In this document: piece by piece, positions 18,184 through 27,828 of the stretch
Position numbering within the stretch: position 1 is the first letter of the stretch
Layout: each line of letters opens with the position of its first letter
Assembly (NCBI GenBank): GCA_010912705.1
Contig: POWB01000001.1
Coordinates: 409,759-473,758 of the forward strand
Direction of reading: 5' to 3'
Length of the DNA: 64,000 bases
Origin: Halochromatium sp.
GTDB taxonomy: Bacteria > Pseudomonadota > Gammaproteobacteria > Chromatiales > Chromatiaceae
Position numbers and translations under genes: made by a program
Notes under the pieces: generated by a model
What the model was told of the DNA's origin: nothing
Database searches by the model: none
Seen by the model: only the letters and a program-made list of their open reading frames with translations

Positions 18184-18738
18184 ATGACAACTCAAGCTTC
18201 AACAAGCGACGAACAGCAAGCCTCGCAGACGTCAACCTCTGCCCCCGGTAAGCCGCGATGGTATCTGGTGCAAGCGCGCCCGAATCAGGCCGGGCGCGCC
18301 GAGGAGAATCTGATGCGACAGGGCTACACGACCTTTCTGCCGCGGTATTCCACGCATCGTATCCGGTGTGGCCGCCGGGTTAAGGTTGAGGCCGAGCTCT
18401 TTCCCAACTATCTCTTCATTCGCCTCAGCCGTTGGTCGGATAATTGGTATCCGTTGCGCTCAACCCGGGGCGTTTCCCGGCTCGTGACCTTTGGCGCCGA
18501 TCCGCTTCCAGTACCGGATCGCCTTATTGAAGCCATCCAGGCGCGGGTCGCAGAGCAGCCCATAGAACCGGCATTCAAGCCCGGCGAGCGCGTGGAGCTC
18601 GTAGACGGACCCTTTGCCGGGCTAAACGCCATCTTTGCCGCTCAACGCGACGAAGAACGTGTCGTGTTGCTGATCGAACTGCTCCATCGTCAGCATCGTG
18701 TCACCACGCCTGTCGCCAGCATCCGCAAAAGCCTATAA
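18184..18738 (+). CDS. rfaH: NusG-family transcription elongation factor, RfaH-like
   Basis: PRWYLVQARPNQAGRAEENLMRQGYTTFLPRYSTHRIRCGRRVKVEAELFPNYLFIRLS..WYPLRSTRGVSRLVTFGADPLPVPDRLIEAI. Confidence 0.9.
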   Translation: MTTQASTSDEQQASQTSTSAPGKPRWYLVQARPNQAGRAEENLMRQGYTTFLPRYSTHRIRCGRRVKVEAELFPNYLFIRLSRWSDNWYPLRSTRGVSRLVTFGADPLPVPDRLIEAIQARVAEQPIEPAFKPGERVELVDGPFAGLNAIFAAQRDEERVVLLIELLHRQHRVTTPVASIRKSL

Positions 18739-18777
18739 GGGTGCCGCTGCTCGATTCTCAGCAAGCTTAGATGACAA

Positions 18778-18915
18778 ATGGCGAACCACCCACGGCGCAA
18801 ACTCAACACGGACGTCATCGCCGCATCGGCAGCCGAGTACAGCAGGCGGTTTGACTGGAAGCGCGCCGACCGGAGTGCCTACCTGGCTGCGGCGAAGCGC
18901 GGGCTCATCAGATAA
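18778..18915 (+). pseudogene. Truncated small ORF resembling one unit of a repeat-type DNA-binding protein
   Basis: MANHPRRKLNTDVIAASAAEYSRRFDWKRADRSAYLAAAKRGLIR* resembles the 'Y.SR..W....SAY.AA.RRG' unit of multi-repeat nuclease/DNA-binding proteins. Confidence 0.35.
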
Positions 18916-19165
18916 CACCTGCGCGCAAAGCCCAGTCTTTCTGACCTCAGTATCTACAGCGATAACGCCCCCGCTCACTTACCGATTTCCGCCGCTTAGC
19001 TGACTCGGAGCAACGCAGTTTTCTGCGTTTATAACCATCCAGCTCGATGGCGTTGTACTCTTGAGACTCGAGTACAAGCCGGCAGCTCACGCACGATAAG
19101 GCTCCCCCCGCCTCTCCTCAATGGCAACCGGATGCATCGCCAAGTTCCCACAGGATGTGCTGATC

Positions 19166-21520
19166 ATGAACACCTACACCGCGGACCAACCCAAGTCAAT
19201 CGACGGACGCGCCCGCACCGTTCGCGAACTCCTCGACAAGGCCAAGTATGCGATCGACTTCTACCAGCGTGAGTTCGCCTGGCAGGAACGCCAAGTCCGC
19301 GAACTGATCGACGACCTCACCGGCAAGTTCCTCAATGACTACGACGATGGCCACGCTCGCCATGAGGTCGAACGCTATGGACACTACTTCCTAGGATCGG
19401 TTGTCCTGAGCCACAAGCGCGGTGCGCTCTATGTCGTCGACGGCCAGCAACGCCTCACCACCCTGACCCTGCTGCTGATCTATCTGCACAACCTTCAGCA
19501 AGATCGCGACGAGCGCGTCGATGTCCGCAACCTGATCTACTCCGAGAAGTACGGACGCAAGAGCTTCAATCTCAACGTCCCCGATCGCGAAGAGGTCATG
19601 CAGACCCTCCTCAACGGAAGGAAACCAGAGGTCGATGATGCCAGCGAATCGGTCCGCAACATCGCTGCTCGCTACGCGAATATTGTCGATCACTTCCCCG
19701 AGGAGATTGCCGCCGACTGCCTCCCCTTCTTCATCGACTGGCTGACCGAGAACGTCCACCTGGTCGCCATCGAAGCCTATTCCGATGAAGACGCCTACAC
19801 CATCTTCGAGACGATGAACGACCGCGGGCTCTCGCTCAGCCTGCCGGAGATGCTCAAGGGCTATGTGCTGGCCAACATCAGCCATGAACAGGATCAACGC
19901 ATAGTCAACGCTGCGTGGAAAGCCCAGATGCAGGTGCTGCGTGAGATCGGCGAAGAGGAAGACGTCGACTTCTTCAAAGACTGGTTGCGAGCGCAGCACG
20001 CGCAAACCATCCGCCCTGGCAAGAAGGGCGCAGAGAACAAGGATTTCGAGCGCATCGGCTCGGAGTTTCACCGCTGGGTGCGTGATCAGAAAGACGCCCT
20101 TGGGCTGGTCGATGCCGACAGCTTCAAGCGCTTCGTCAATCGCGACCTCGACTTCTACGCACGGGAATACCTGAAGATCCGCCGTGCATCTGAGACGCTG
20201 GTACCTGGCTGGGCATCGATCCGCTACAACGCCGATCGCGGATTCACGCTGCAGACGCAGGCCATGCTTGCGGCGCTCACCCCCGACGACTCCAGCGACG
20301 ACGTGCGTCGCAAGATCACCCTGGTTGCCGATTTTCTCGATATCTGGCTTGCTCGCCGCGTCTGGTGCTTCCGCACCATCGCCTATTCATCCGTCCGCTA
20401 CACGCTATTCCAGCTCACGAAGGATTTTCGCAACCGAGACCTTGCCTCGCTCGCGAACTACCTGCGCGAGCAGCTCGATGACCAACCAGAGCGCTTTGCC
20501 CGCGAGCCTCGGTTCCGGCTGCACATGCAGAACTACCGGCAGGTGCGCCATATCCTGGCGCGGGTCACGCATTGGCTTGACCAGCAGTGCGGCATCGCCT
20601 CACATTTCGAGGACCTCATTTCCCAAGGACAGGCGCGGCCGTTTGAGATCGAACATATCTGGGCCGACAAGTACGAACGCTTCACCAAGTGGTTTCAGCA
20701 TCCAGCCGACTTCGAGACCGAACGCAATCGGATCGGCGGACTCGTCTTGCTTCAGCGAGGCATCAACCAGAGCCTCGGCGATGCCAGCTATGAGGCCAAG
20801 CGCGACGCCTATGCCGCCCACGGTGCGAACCTCCTCGCCCGCAGCCTCCACCCGCTCGCCTATCAGAATAATCCGGTGTTTGCTGCCCTGATCGAAAGGA
20901 CCGGGCTCGCGTTTGAGCCGTTTGAGACCTTCGGACCCGAAGAACAACTGGCACGACAGGAACTCTACATTCGCCTCGCCGAGTGGGTCTGGAACCCCTC
21001 GCGACTTGATCTGGATGGCGAGAAGCCAGCCGTGCACGAACCGCTCGGGGAACGCCCAGACGGCAGTCATCAATCGGAGCAGGCGCTCAAGCATCGCCAC
21101 GTCATGCGCCTAGCGTTCTGGAAGCGTTTGCTCGAGCAGGCAAATCGGCATTCGGACCTACACGCGCGGATCTCGCCGAGCAAGAACAACTGGATCTGCG
21201 CGAAACGCCACGGGATCTCCTGGTGCTACGCGGTCCAGGAGGACAGTGCCGCTGCCGCACTTTATCTTGAGCACCAAGACGCCGCCGTTAACAAAGCGCT
21301 CTTCGATGCACTTCTCGCCGAGCGGGAAACGATTGAAGCAACCCTCGGCGAACCGCTCAACTGGCATCGACTGAATAACAGGAAGAGCTGTTGGATTGGC
21401 GTCAACTACCCCGGCGGCTGGCGCGACGAGTCGACCTGGCCAGCGGCCATCGACCACAGTGTCGATGCCATGCAGCGGCTCTATCGCGAATTCACACCGC
21501 GCATTCGGGAACTTCTCTAG
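19166..21520 (+). CDS. DUF262 + DUF1524 (HNH) + DUF4268-like protein; GmrSD-like restriction/anti-phage candidate
   Basis: IDFYQREFAWQERQVRELIDDL, YVVDGQQRLTTLTLLL, FETMNDRGLSLSLPEMLKGY (DUF262); FEIEHIWADKY..RNRIGGLVLLQRGINQSLGDASYEAK (DUF1524 HNH); C-term FWKRLLEQANRHSDLHARISPSKNNWI. Upstream in-frame ATG at 19121 also possible. Confidence 0.88.
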   Translation: MNTYTADQPKSIDGRARTVRELLDKAKYAIDFYQREFAWQERQVRELIDDLTGKFLNDYDDGHARHEVERYGHYFLGSVVLSHKRGALYVVDGQQRLTTLTLLLIYLHNLQQDRDERVDVRNLIYSEKYGRKSFNLNVPDREEVMQTLLNGRKPEVDDASESVRNIAARYANIVDHFPEEIAADCLPFFIDWLTENVHLVAIEAYSDEDAYTIFETMNDRGLSLSLPEMLKGYVLANISHEQDQRIVNAAWKAQMQVLREIGEEEDVDFFKDWLRAQHAQTIRPGKKGAENKDFERIGSEFHRWVRDQKDALGLVDADSFKRFVNRDLDFYAREYLKIRRASETLVPGWASIRYNADRGFTLQTQAMLAALTPDDSSDDVRRKITLVADFLDIWLARRVWCFRTIAYSSVRYTLFQLTKDFRNRDLASLANYLREQLDDQPERFAREPRFRLHMQNYRQVRHILARVTHWLDQQCGIASHFEDLISQGQARPFEIEHIWADKYERFTKWFQHPADFETERNRIGGLVLLQRGINQSLGDASYEAKRDAYAAHGANLLARSLHPLAYQNNPVFAALIERTGLAFEPFETFGPEEQLARQELYIRLAEWVWNPSRLDLDGEKPAVHEPLGERPDGSHQSEQALKHRHVMRLAFWKRLLEQANRHSDLHARISPSKNNWICAKRHGISWCYAVQEDSAAAALYLEHQDAAVNKALFDALLAERETIEATLGEPLNWHRLNNRKSCWIGVNYPGGWRDESTWPAAIDHSVDAMQRLYREFTPRIRELL

Positions 21521-21594
21521 ACTTTTCCGGTACGACAACGGCAAGATGCACTAGCCTGAATCGTCGCCGACTAGCCTGCTTAGACCAAGACTGA

Positions 21595-22005
21595 TTGATT
21601 GCACAGAGGACGCTGATGATCACAGGAGAACTCAAGTCGAGGATCGACCGCACCAAGACGAACTCGGGCGGCACCGACCAAGTCTGGTTCTACGACATGC
21701 GCGCCGACGGCTTTTCGCTGGATGACAAGCGCACCCCGCAGCCGGATAAGAGCGACTTGCCGGATATTCTTGCCCGCTGGCAAAACCAGGAGGCTGAGAC
21801 CGAGCGCAAACGCACCGAGCAGAGTTTCCTGGTGCCCAAGGCCGAGATCCCCGGCAACGATTATGACCTGTCGATTAACCGCTACAAGGAGGTTGAGTAC
21901 GAGGCGGTTGACTATGATCCGCCGGCGGTCATTCTGGAGAGGTTGGCGAAGTTAGAGGAGGAGATTGTTACCGGGCGGAAGGAGTTGGCGGGGATGCTGG
22001 AGTGA
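21595..22005 (+). pseudogene. hsdM: Type I restriction-modification HsdM, C-terminal fragment only
   Basis: GELKSRIDRTKTNSGGTDQVWFYDMRADGFSLDDKRTPQPDKSDLPDILARWQN; methylase catalytic domain (NPPF/Y) absent. Confidence 0.82.
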
Positions 22006-22612
22006 GTTGGGCAATCGCCAAAATCGGTGATGTGTGTGAGGTCGTTTCGGGAGCAACACCGAAAACGACCAACCCCAGCTACTGGGAGGGTGACGTGCCA
22101 TGGGTCACTCCGAAGGACCTAAGCGAGCTTGCCTCCAAGGTTCTCCTGGATACTCCTCGCAAGATTACGGGGGCTGATTTGAACAGTTGTTCGGCAAGGA
22201 TGTTACCTGCTGATTCGGTACTGTTCAGCTCGCGGGTACCTATCGGTCTCGTTGCTATCAACGCAATCCCTGTTTGCACCAATCAGGGTTTCAAGAGCAT
22301 GGTGCCAAGGGAAGGCCACATATTTTCCGGCTATCTATTCTGGTGGTTAACGATTCATCGAGATCAACTGCAAAACCTTGGGCGTGGTGCAAATTTCAAA
22401 GAAGTTTCCAAGCAGATCGTAGAAGATATACAAATCCCCCTCTCGCCGAACAGAAGCGGATTGCGGCGATTCTGGATGCGGCGGACACCTTGCGAGCCAA
22501 GCGCCGCGAGTCCCTGGCCCAGCTCGACAGGCTCCTGCAATCGACCTTTCTTGAGCTGTTTGGTAATCCTGTTACCAATCCGAAGGGATGGTCCCTACGG
22601 AACGGGGCCGAT
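22002..22612 (+). pseudogene. hsdS: Type I restriction-modification specificity subunit HsdS, frameshifted and truncated
   Basis: IGDVCEVVSGATPKTTNPSYWEGDVPWVTPKDLS... then frame change near 22440-22446 into [52 protein letters not shown]; second target-recognition domain missing. Confidence 0.85.
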
Positions 22613-22624
22613 GTTCATTCACTC

Positions 22625-22915
22625 ATGCGCCCATCTGAAGCCCTGAAGCTACATCGAGACCACATCCGCGAGATCGCCCTCAGCCATCGCGTCACCAACG
22701 TGCGCGTGTTCGGTTCGGTGATCACCCATGAAGATAGCGAGGAAAGCGACCTCGATCTGCTGGTGCAGCCAACGAGCGAGACAACCTACTTCGACCTTGG
22801 CGCGATCCAGTACGAACTGTCGGATCTACTCGACTTAAACGTCGAAGTGCTGACACCCGACTCCCTGCCTGCACGCTTTTGCGAGCAGGTGCTGCACGAG
22901 GCGCAACCACTATGA
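22625..22915 (+). CDS. MNT-type nucleotidyltransferase (MntA antitoxin-like)
   Basis: [40 protein letters not shown] (GS...D.D motif). Confidence 0.87.
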   Translation: MRPSEALKLHRDHIREIALSHRVTNVRVFGSVITHEDSEESDLDLLVQPTSETTYFDLGAIQYELSDLLDLNVEVLTPDSLPARFCEQVLHEAQPL

Positions 22916-23154
22916 CCATGCAGACCGTCAGTCGTGAACATTTGAAGGCCGAGATCGATCAGCTCGACAGCGAGTATTTGGGGCTCGCCTATCAGATCAT
23001 TCGTCAGTTTCCCCATCGAATGGATCGGCAACGCCCCGAGAGGTCAACATTCTCAACACGCTGGCGCGGCAGGCTTGGGAGGGCATCCTTCAGTGACCAA
23101 TCGTTGCAGGATGACCCCAAATTGGCCTATCTCGCAAAGCGGTATGGCCTATGA
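22912..23154 (+). CDS. Putative antitoxin overlapping a PIN-domain ORF
   Basis: [35 protein letters not shown]...[15 protein letters not shown]; stop overlaps the ATG of the next ORF. Confidence 0.5.
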   Translation: MTMQTVSREHLKAEIDQLDSEYLGLAYQIIRQFPHRMDRQRPERSTFSTRWRGRLGRASFSDQSLQDDPKLAYLAKRYGL

Positions 23155-23402
23155 GGGTCTTCGTGGACTGTGATGTTCTTCTGGACGTCGCGCTGGATCG
23201 AAAACCCTTCGTGGCTGCTTCGGGCAAGCTGCTCGACCACCTGGAAACGGGGCAAGACAGCGCTGCAATGGCGTGGCACTCATCGAGCGCCACCTGGAGC
23301 TGTAAGAACATGACCAACTTCGCGTTTGAGTCACGATCCAGTCACGCTGAAGCGTACCCTCTTCAAGAGGCTGCCCAGCAACTTGGTAACCTATTGATTT
23401 AA
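23151..23402 (+). pseudogene. PIN-domain (VapC-like) toxin remnant
   Basis: [44 protein letters not shown] is PIN-like; sequence after it does not look like a PIN core and is short. Confidence 0.68.
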
Positions 23403-23404
23403 AA

Positions 23405-23489
<85 letters not shown>

Positions 23490-23665
23490 ATGAGGCAATG
23501 CCTTGAGCCAATCTGGCATCAGGCAGGGATAGTTTAGCGGCTTTCAGGGTCTCCGGTCACGCGCTGAGATTCCATTCGAGTATGATTTTGATGAGACTCA
23601 GGAATATGAGCAGTTCGATGCCAAGGCACCCAAGGATGTTACGGCAATCGCTTGGGGATCTGCAC

Positions 23666-25336
23666 TCAACCCTGATCAAGTGGCGTAGAGATAACCTCAA
23701 GCGCTGTATCCGCCGGTAGCTCGCGAATCCATAGATCAAGCGCACCTAGCTCCTCAGGTAGGTCTGCACTCGCTTGCTGGGCAGCGGCTCGATCTTGGTA
23801 AAGACTGTGGATCAGCACGAACCAGGGTCGCCCGCGAAAGGTCTCCTCACGGAGATAGACCTGATCAGGCAAGGGGTTTCGAGCAATGAAGTCATCGAGC
23901 AGCTCACGGCTGTAAAAGCCAATCAGCTGCAATGCAAAGGGACGATCGTCGACAAGGACCCGCCCAGAGGTCGAGGCTGGCATCCTCTGCGCAGCTGACG
24001 CAGGATTGCCAGCGCCCTCGCCGACCTGCTGCGCTTCGTTGGCTAGCTCAGTGTTTGGCTCAGCCTCCATTGTCTGACGCGGGCGGAGCGCAGGGGCTGA
24101 AAATTCGCGCGCGAGACGTTGATAGTGGCGATCGATTTCGTCTAGACGGCGATCGTTCAAGCGGCGATCAATGAGCGCATTCACCAATGCCTCGACGGAC
24201 TGGCTATCCTGGGTCTCATCGGCTTGGGGCTCATCAGTTTGGGTCTCATCGGCCAGGGTCGTCTCTAGCTTGTCTGCCGGTACAGGTCCGGCAGTCTTCA
24301 CCAGTGCTGGCTCTGTCGGAGGAGTCGGCGCCTGCGGCGCTTCAGGGGCAGACTCAGGCTCCAGCTCAGGCAGCCCTTCAGCAAGTCCCCCCCTAACACC
24401 TTGATCCTGGGTGCCGGTACCATCTCCCTGCTTAGTCACCGCTGTCACCGAAGCCTCAGACATCGGTACCTCGGACATCTTGGCCGCTGACACATCCGTT
24501 TGCGGCACACTCGGCTCTAGTGCCTCGATCTCAGGGACTGGGTTTGCTGGTGCACTCGAAGCAGGTGCAGCCGGAACTTGATCGACCGTTGCCGAACGCC
24601 CGGCCAGGGCATCTAGTCGCGGAATTACTGGCTCTTTTGATCGCTCAATTGGGACCTCTCCGCTGGTCTGTCCCTTGAGCGGCTGATCCGTTACGACAGT
24701 AGCAGACGCCGCCATCGGTCGCGTCAGGGGTGCGGCAGCGGTCGTGCTGTTCGTCTTCATGGCCGCCACAGCACTGCCCTTCGCCTTGATCTCGTTGACA
24801 TCGACGATCAAGCTTGCGAGATGCTTGCGCAATACAGCAAGTTGTCCCTCCATCGCCTCTTGCTCTAACGCGCTCGGCGGCACCGTTTCAACCCCCTCGA
24901 CGGTGGGAGAAGCAGGCATCGAATCTTGAATCTGAGCGACTCGCTGCTGCAACTGCTCAATCCTAGTATTCAAGTCATGATGCGTATTTCTAAGCTGAAA
25001 CTGCTGAATGCCAACCGAGAGGGTCGTCAGGAGTATCATCAACACCGCCACCAAGGCGATTCCCATGCGATGGCGCTTGACCAAGACGGCGAGCTCACTG
25101 CGCTGGGTCTCGAGCGCCCGATGCAACTGTGTCGCCGAGCGCCGCCGCTCGTCATCAACACCCGCAATGCGCTCAACGAGCGAGCTTTGCAGGGTTTCCA
25201 TGCGTGCATCCGGTCGCTGACGAGCGGTATTCACATCTGGATCAGGCAGCAGAGGATTATCGCCCGAGGCCTCATGGTGAAGAAAGCCAGCAACGTCCGG
25301 CGGACGTTCCGAATTAGGATCAGATGGATGAGCCAT
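23666..25336 (-). CDS. SPOR-domain membrane protein (DamX-like)
   Basis: Single TM VALVAVLMILLTTLSVGIQQF, long acidic/Pro linker, C-term FALQLIGFYSRELLDDFIARNPLPDQVYLREETFRGRPWFVLIHSLYQDRAAAQQASADLP. Confidence 0.8.
   Translation of the reverse strand: MAHPSDPNSERPPDVAGFLHHEASGDNPLLPDPDVNTARQRPDARMETLQSSLVERIAGVDDERRRSATQLHRALETQRSELAVLVKRHRMGIALVAVLMILLTTLSVGIQQFQLRNTHHDLNTRIEQLQQRVAQIQDSMPASPTVEGVETVPPSALEQEAMEGQLAVLRKHLASLIVDVNEIKAKGSAVAAMKTNSTTAAAPLTRPMAASATVVTDQPLKGQTSGEVPIERSKEPVIPRLDALAGRSATVDQVPAAPASSAPANPVPEIEALEPSVPQTDVSAAKMSEVPMSEASVTAVTKQGDGTGTQDQGVRGGLAEGLPELEPESAPEAPQAPTPPTEPALVKTAGPVPADKLETTLADETQTDEPQADETQDSQSVEALVNALIDRRLNDRRLDEIDRHYQRLAREFSAPALRPRQTMEAEPNTELANEAQQVGEGAGNPASAAQRMPASTSGRVLVDDRPFALQLIGFYSRELLDDFIARNPLPDQVYLREETFRGRPWFVLIHSLYQDRAAAQQASADLPEELGALDLWIRELPADTALEVISTPLDQG
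24210..24254 (-). repeat. 15-bp tandem repeat (x3) in SPOR-protein linker
   Basis: tgggtctcatcggct / tggggctcatcagtt / tgggtctcatcggcc; encodes ADETQ-TDEPQ-ADETQ. Confidence 0.8.
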
Positions 25337-25644
25337 CGGCTCAGGCTCCTCATAAAGTCTGCTGTAAGCCCCCCATCATCGGTCAGGATGGCGCCGCTGC
25401 CAAGACCAGCGGAGGCTGTTCAGCTCGGTTAGCGACCCTTGGACCTGACTCAGCTCAAGATTGACCAGGATCAATTCCGGAAAGATACGTCCTGATCAGC
25501 ATCATACAATGATCGGTTTTCATCGCTTCCGACCCAACCAATACCAATTCTGATGCGCAGCAGCATTGACCCAAGCTCGGCGGCAGCGCTTCCAACAGTC
25601 GATCGGGACCTGACACCGATTGATCGACATCACGAGGATCTTCG

Positions 25645-26502
25645 ATGGATTTAGCAACAAAAACGGCGCTGGTCACCGGCGCTAACTCTGGGCTCGGCAA
25701 GGCGGTCTCGCGGGCGCTGGCCGCTCGCGGCGCACGCGTGCTGATGGTGGCGCGGAATCAGCAGCGAGGCGAGACCGCCCTCGCAGAGCTCAAGGCTGCA
25801 ACCGGTAACGACCGGCTCGAGCTCTTGATCGCGGACCTGAAGTCGCAAGCCCAGGTCCGCCGTCTGGCCAACGAGGTCAGCGAGAAGGCGCCGCTGCTCG
25901 ACTTCTTGGTCAACAATGCCGCAACCGCCTACCCCAAGCGCTGCCTAAGCGAGGATGGCATCGAATGCACGCTAGCGGTCAATCATCTCGCACCCTTCCT
26001 GCTCACCAACCTGCTGCTCGATCCGCTCAAGGCTGCAGCACCATCGCGGGTCATCAACGTAGGAACTCGCATCAACTATGCGATGGAGCTCGGCGATCTG
26101 AACTGGGAAGGTCGCTCGTTCCGAATGATGCGCGCCTATATCGAGTCAAAACTCGGCATGCTGCACTTCACACGTCAGCTCGCAAAGCAGCTCAAGGGCA
26201 CGGGCGTCACCGTCAACTGCGTCTTTCCTGGGGTGTTCAAGTCAAACCTAGGCGGCACCGACGATGCTCAGGGCCTGTTCTGGAAATCCGTTAGCTTTCT
26301 GCTCGGTTGGAGCCTAGCACAGCCTGAGCAAGCCGCAGAGCGCGTCCTCTATCTGCTCGAATCACCCGAGGTTGCCGATGTGAGTGGCGAATACTTCGGT
26401 GATTGCCGCATCATCTCGATGCCGGCTCAAGCGCGCGATCCCGCGGCCAATGCCCGCGTCTGGGAGATCAGCGAGCGCCTTGCCAATCTTGACGAGAGCT
26501 AG
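25645..26502 (+). CDS. Short-chain dehydrogenase/reductase
   Basis: KTALVTGANSGLGKAVSRALAARGARVLMVARN...LDFLVNNAA, Y...K near AYIESKLGMLHF. Confidence 0.9.
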   Translation: MDLATKTALVTGANSGLGKAVSRALAARGARVLMVARNQQRGETALAELKAATGNDRLELLIADLKSQAQVRRLANEVSEKAPLLDFLVNNAATAYPKRCLSEDGIECTLAVNHLAPFLLTNLLLDPLKAAAPSRVINVGTRINYAMELGDLNWEGRSFRMMRAYIESKLGMLHFTRQLAKQLKGTGVTVNCVFPGVFKSNLGGTDDAQGLFWKSVSFLLGWSLAQPEQAAERVLYLLESPEVADVSGEYFGDCRIISMPAQARDPAANARVWEISERLANLDES

Positions 26503-27296
26503 GAGGCAGGCATGGCTAAAGTACCAGCCCCAGTGAACAACCTGGAAAAATTCTCGGTGGTCAGCTCGGCGATCTCTGCGACCGACAGACCGCGCAATGC
26601 CGCAAGCTGTTCGGCAACATGGGCAACAAAACGTGGCTCGTTCTTTTTCCCCCGGTGCGGCACCGGCGCAAGATAGGGTGAGTCGGTCTCAATCAGCAAA
26701 CGCTCTAAGGGGACCGAGCGTGCGACCTGGCGCAGGGGCTCGGCGTTCTTAAAGGTCAGGATGCCTGAAAATGAGATATAAAACCCGAGATCAAGCGCTT
26801 GCTTGGCCATCTCCCAAGTCTCTGTGAAGCAATGCATGACGCCGCCAGCAGTATCGGCGCCAGCGTCACGCATGATCCTGATGGTATCGTCGCGGGCATC
26901 CCTGGTATGGATGATCAAGGGCTTTCCAACCCTCCTTGCGGCCTCGATGTGAGCCCTAAAGCGCTGTCGCTGCCAATCCAGATCACCCACGTTGTAATGA
27001 TAGTCGAGTCCGGTCTCACCAATCGCAACCACCGCTGGATCAGCCCCCAGTCGAGCCAAATCCTCAACCGAAGGCTCGTCGTCGCAGCGCTCGCTTGGAT
27101 GTACGCCGACTGAAACCGAGATATTTGGATAGGCGCTGACCAAACGACGCATCGCCTCGTAATGCGCAAGGTCGATGCAGACGCAAAGCATGTGCTGAAC
27201 ACCGGCCTCAGTCGCTCGTGCCAGCATTTGGCGGAAATCGCCCGCGTAGGGGGTCAGGTCAACGCGATCGAGGTGGCAGTGAGAGTCAACGAACAT
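26499..27296 (-). CDS. TatD-family metal-dependent hydrolase
   Basis: MFVDSHCHLDRVDL, AIGETGLDYHY, PLIIHTRDARDDT, GGVMHCFTETWEMAKQAL, LIETDSPYLAPVPHRGKKNEP. Confidence 0.95.
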   Translation of the reverse strand: MFVDSHCHLDRVDLTPYAGDFRQMLARATEAGVQHMLCVCIDLAHYEAMRRLVSAYPNISVSVGVHPSERCDDEPSVEDLARLGADPAVVAIGETGLDYHYNVGDLDWQRQRFRAHIEAARRVGKPLIIHTRDARDDTIRIMRDAGADTAGGVMHCFTETWEMAKQALDLGFYISFSGILTFKNAEPLRQVARSVPLERLLIETDSPYLAPVPHRGKKNEPRFVAHVAEQLAALRGLSVAEIAELTTENFSRLFTGAGTLAMPAS

Positions 27297-27387
27297 AAAC
27301 CATCAACATCTAGTCGGTGAGATCAGCGACAAGTCTGCCCTCAGCGGGCAGTCGCGCAGATCAAAAGGGCCTCTGATCAACAGCGGC

Positions 27388-27828
27388 TCACATCGTATGA
27401 GTTGGACGCTGAGCGTCAGCACCCGTTGGCAAGTATTGCTCGAACTTGTGCCGGATATCATTCTTTTCCTGCTCCTTGAACTGGATGCCAACACCGGCCG
27501 CGCGGTTGCCTTCGGCACCGATGGGAGTGACCCAAACCACCTGGCCAGCAACCGGGATGCGATCAGGCTCATCCAACAACTGCACCAGCAGAAACAGCTC
27601 ATCGCCGAGCTGGTAAGGCTGATTAGTCGGTACGAAGAGGCCTCCATTCTTGACGAACGGCATGTAGGCCGCATGCAACGCCCGGCGATCCTTAATGACC
27701 AGACTGAGGATACGACGGCGTCCCTCAGGCTGCTGACCGGTTCGCTCTGATTGCGCGATGGAAACCACCTCCTGAAGAATCTTATCTGGGGTCTTCGCCA
27801 GACCACTCGACGCAGACTGAAGATGCAT
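27388..27828 (-). CDS. PilZ-domain protein
   Basis: RRRILSLVIKDRRALHAAYMPFVKNGGLFVPTNQPYQLGDELFLLVQLLDEPDRIPVAGQVVWVTPIGAEGNRAAGVGIQF; sits between holB and tatD. Confidence 0.9.
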   Translation of the reverse strand: MHLQSASSGLAKTPDKILQEVVSIAQSERTGQQPEGRRRILSLVIKDRRALHAAYMPFVKNGGLFVPTNQPYQLGDELFLLVQLLDEPDRIPVAGQVVWVTPIGAEGNRAAGVGIQFKEQEKNDIRHKFEQYLPTGADAQRPTHTM

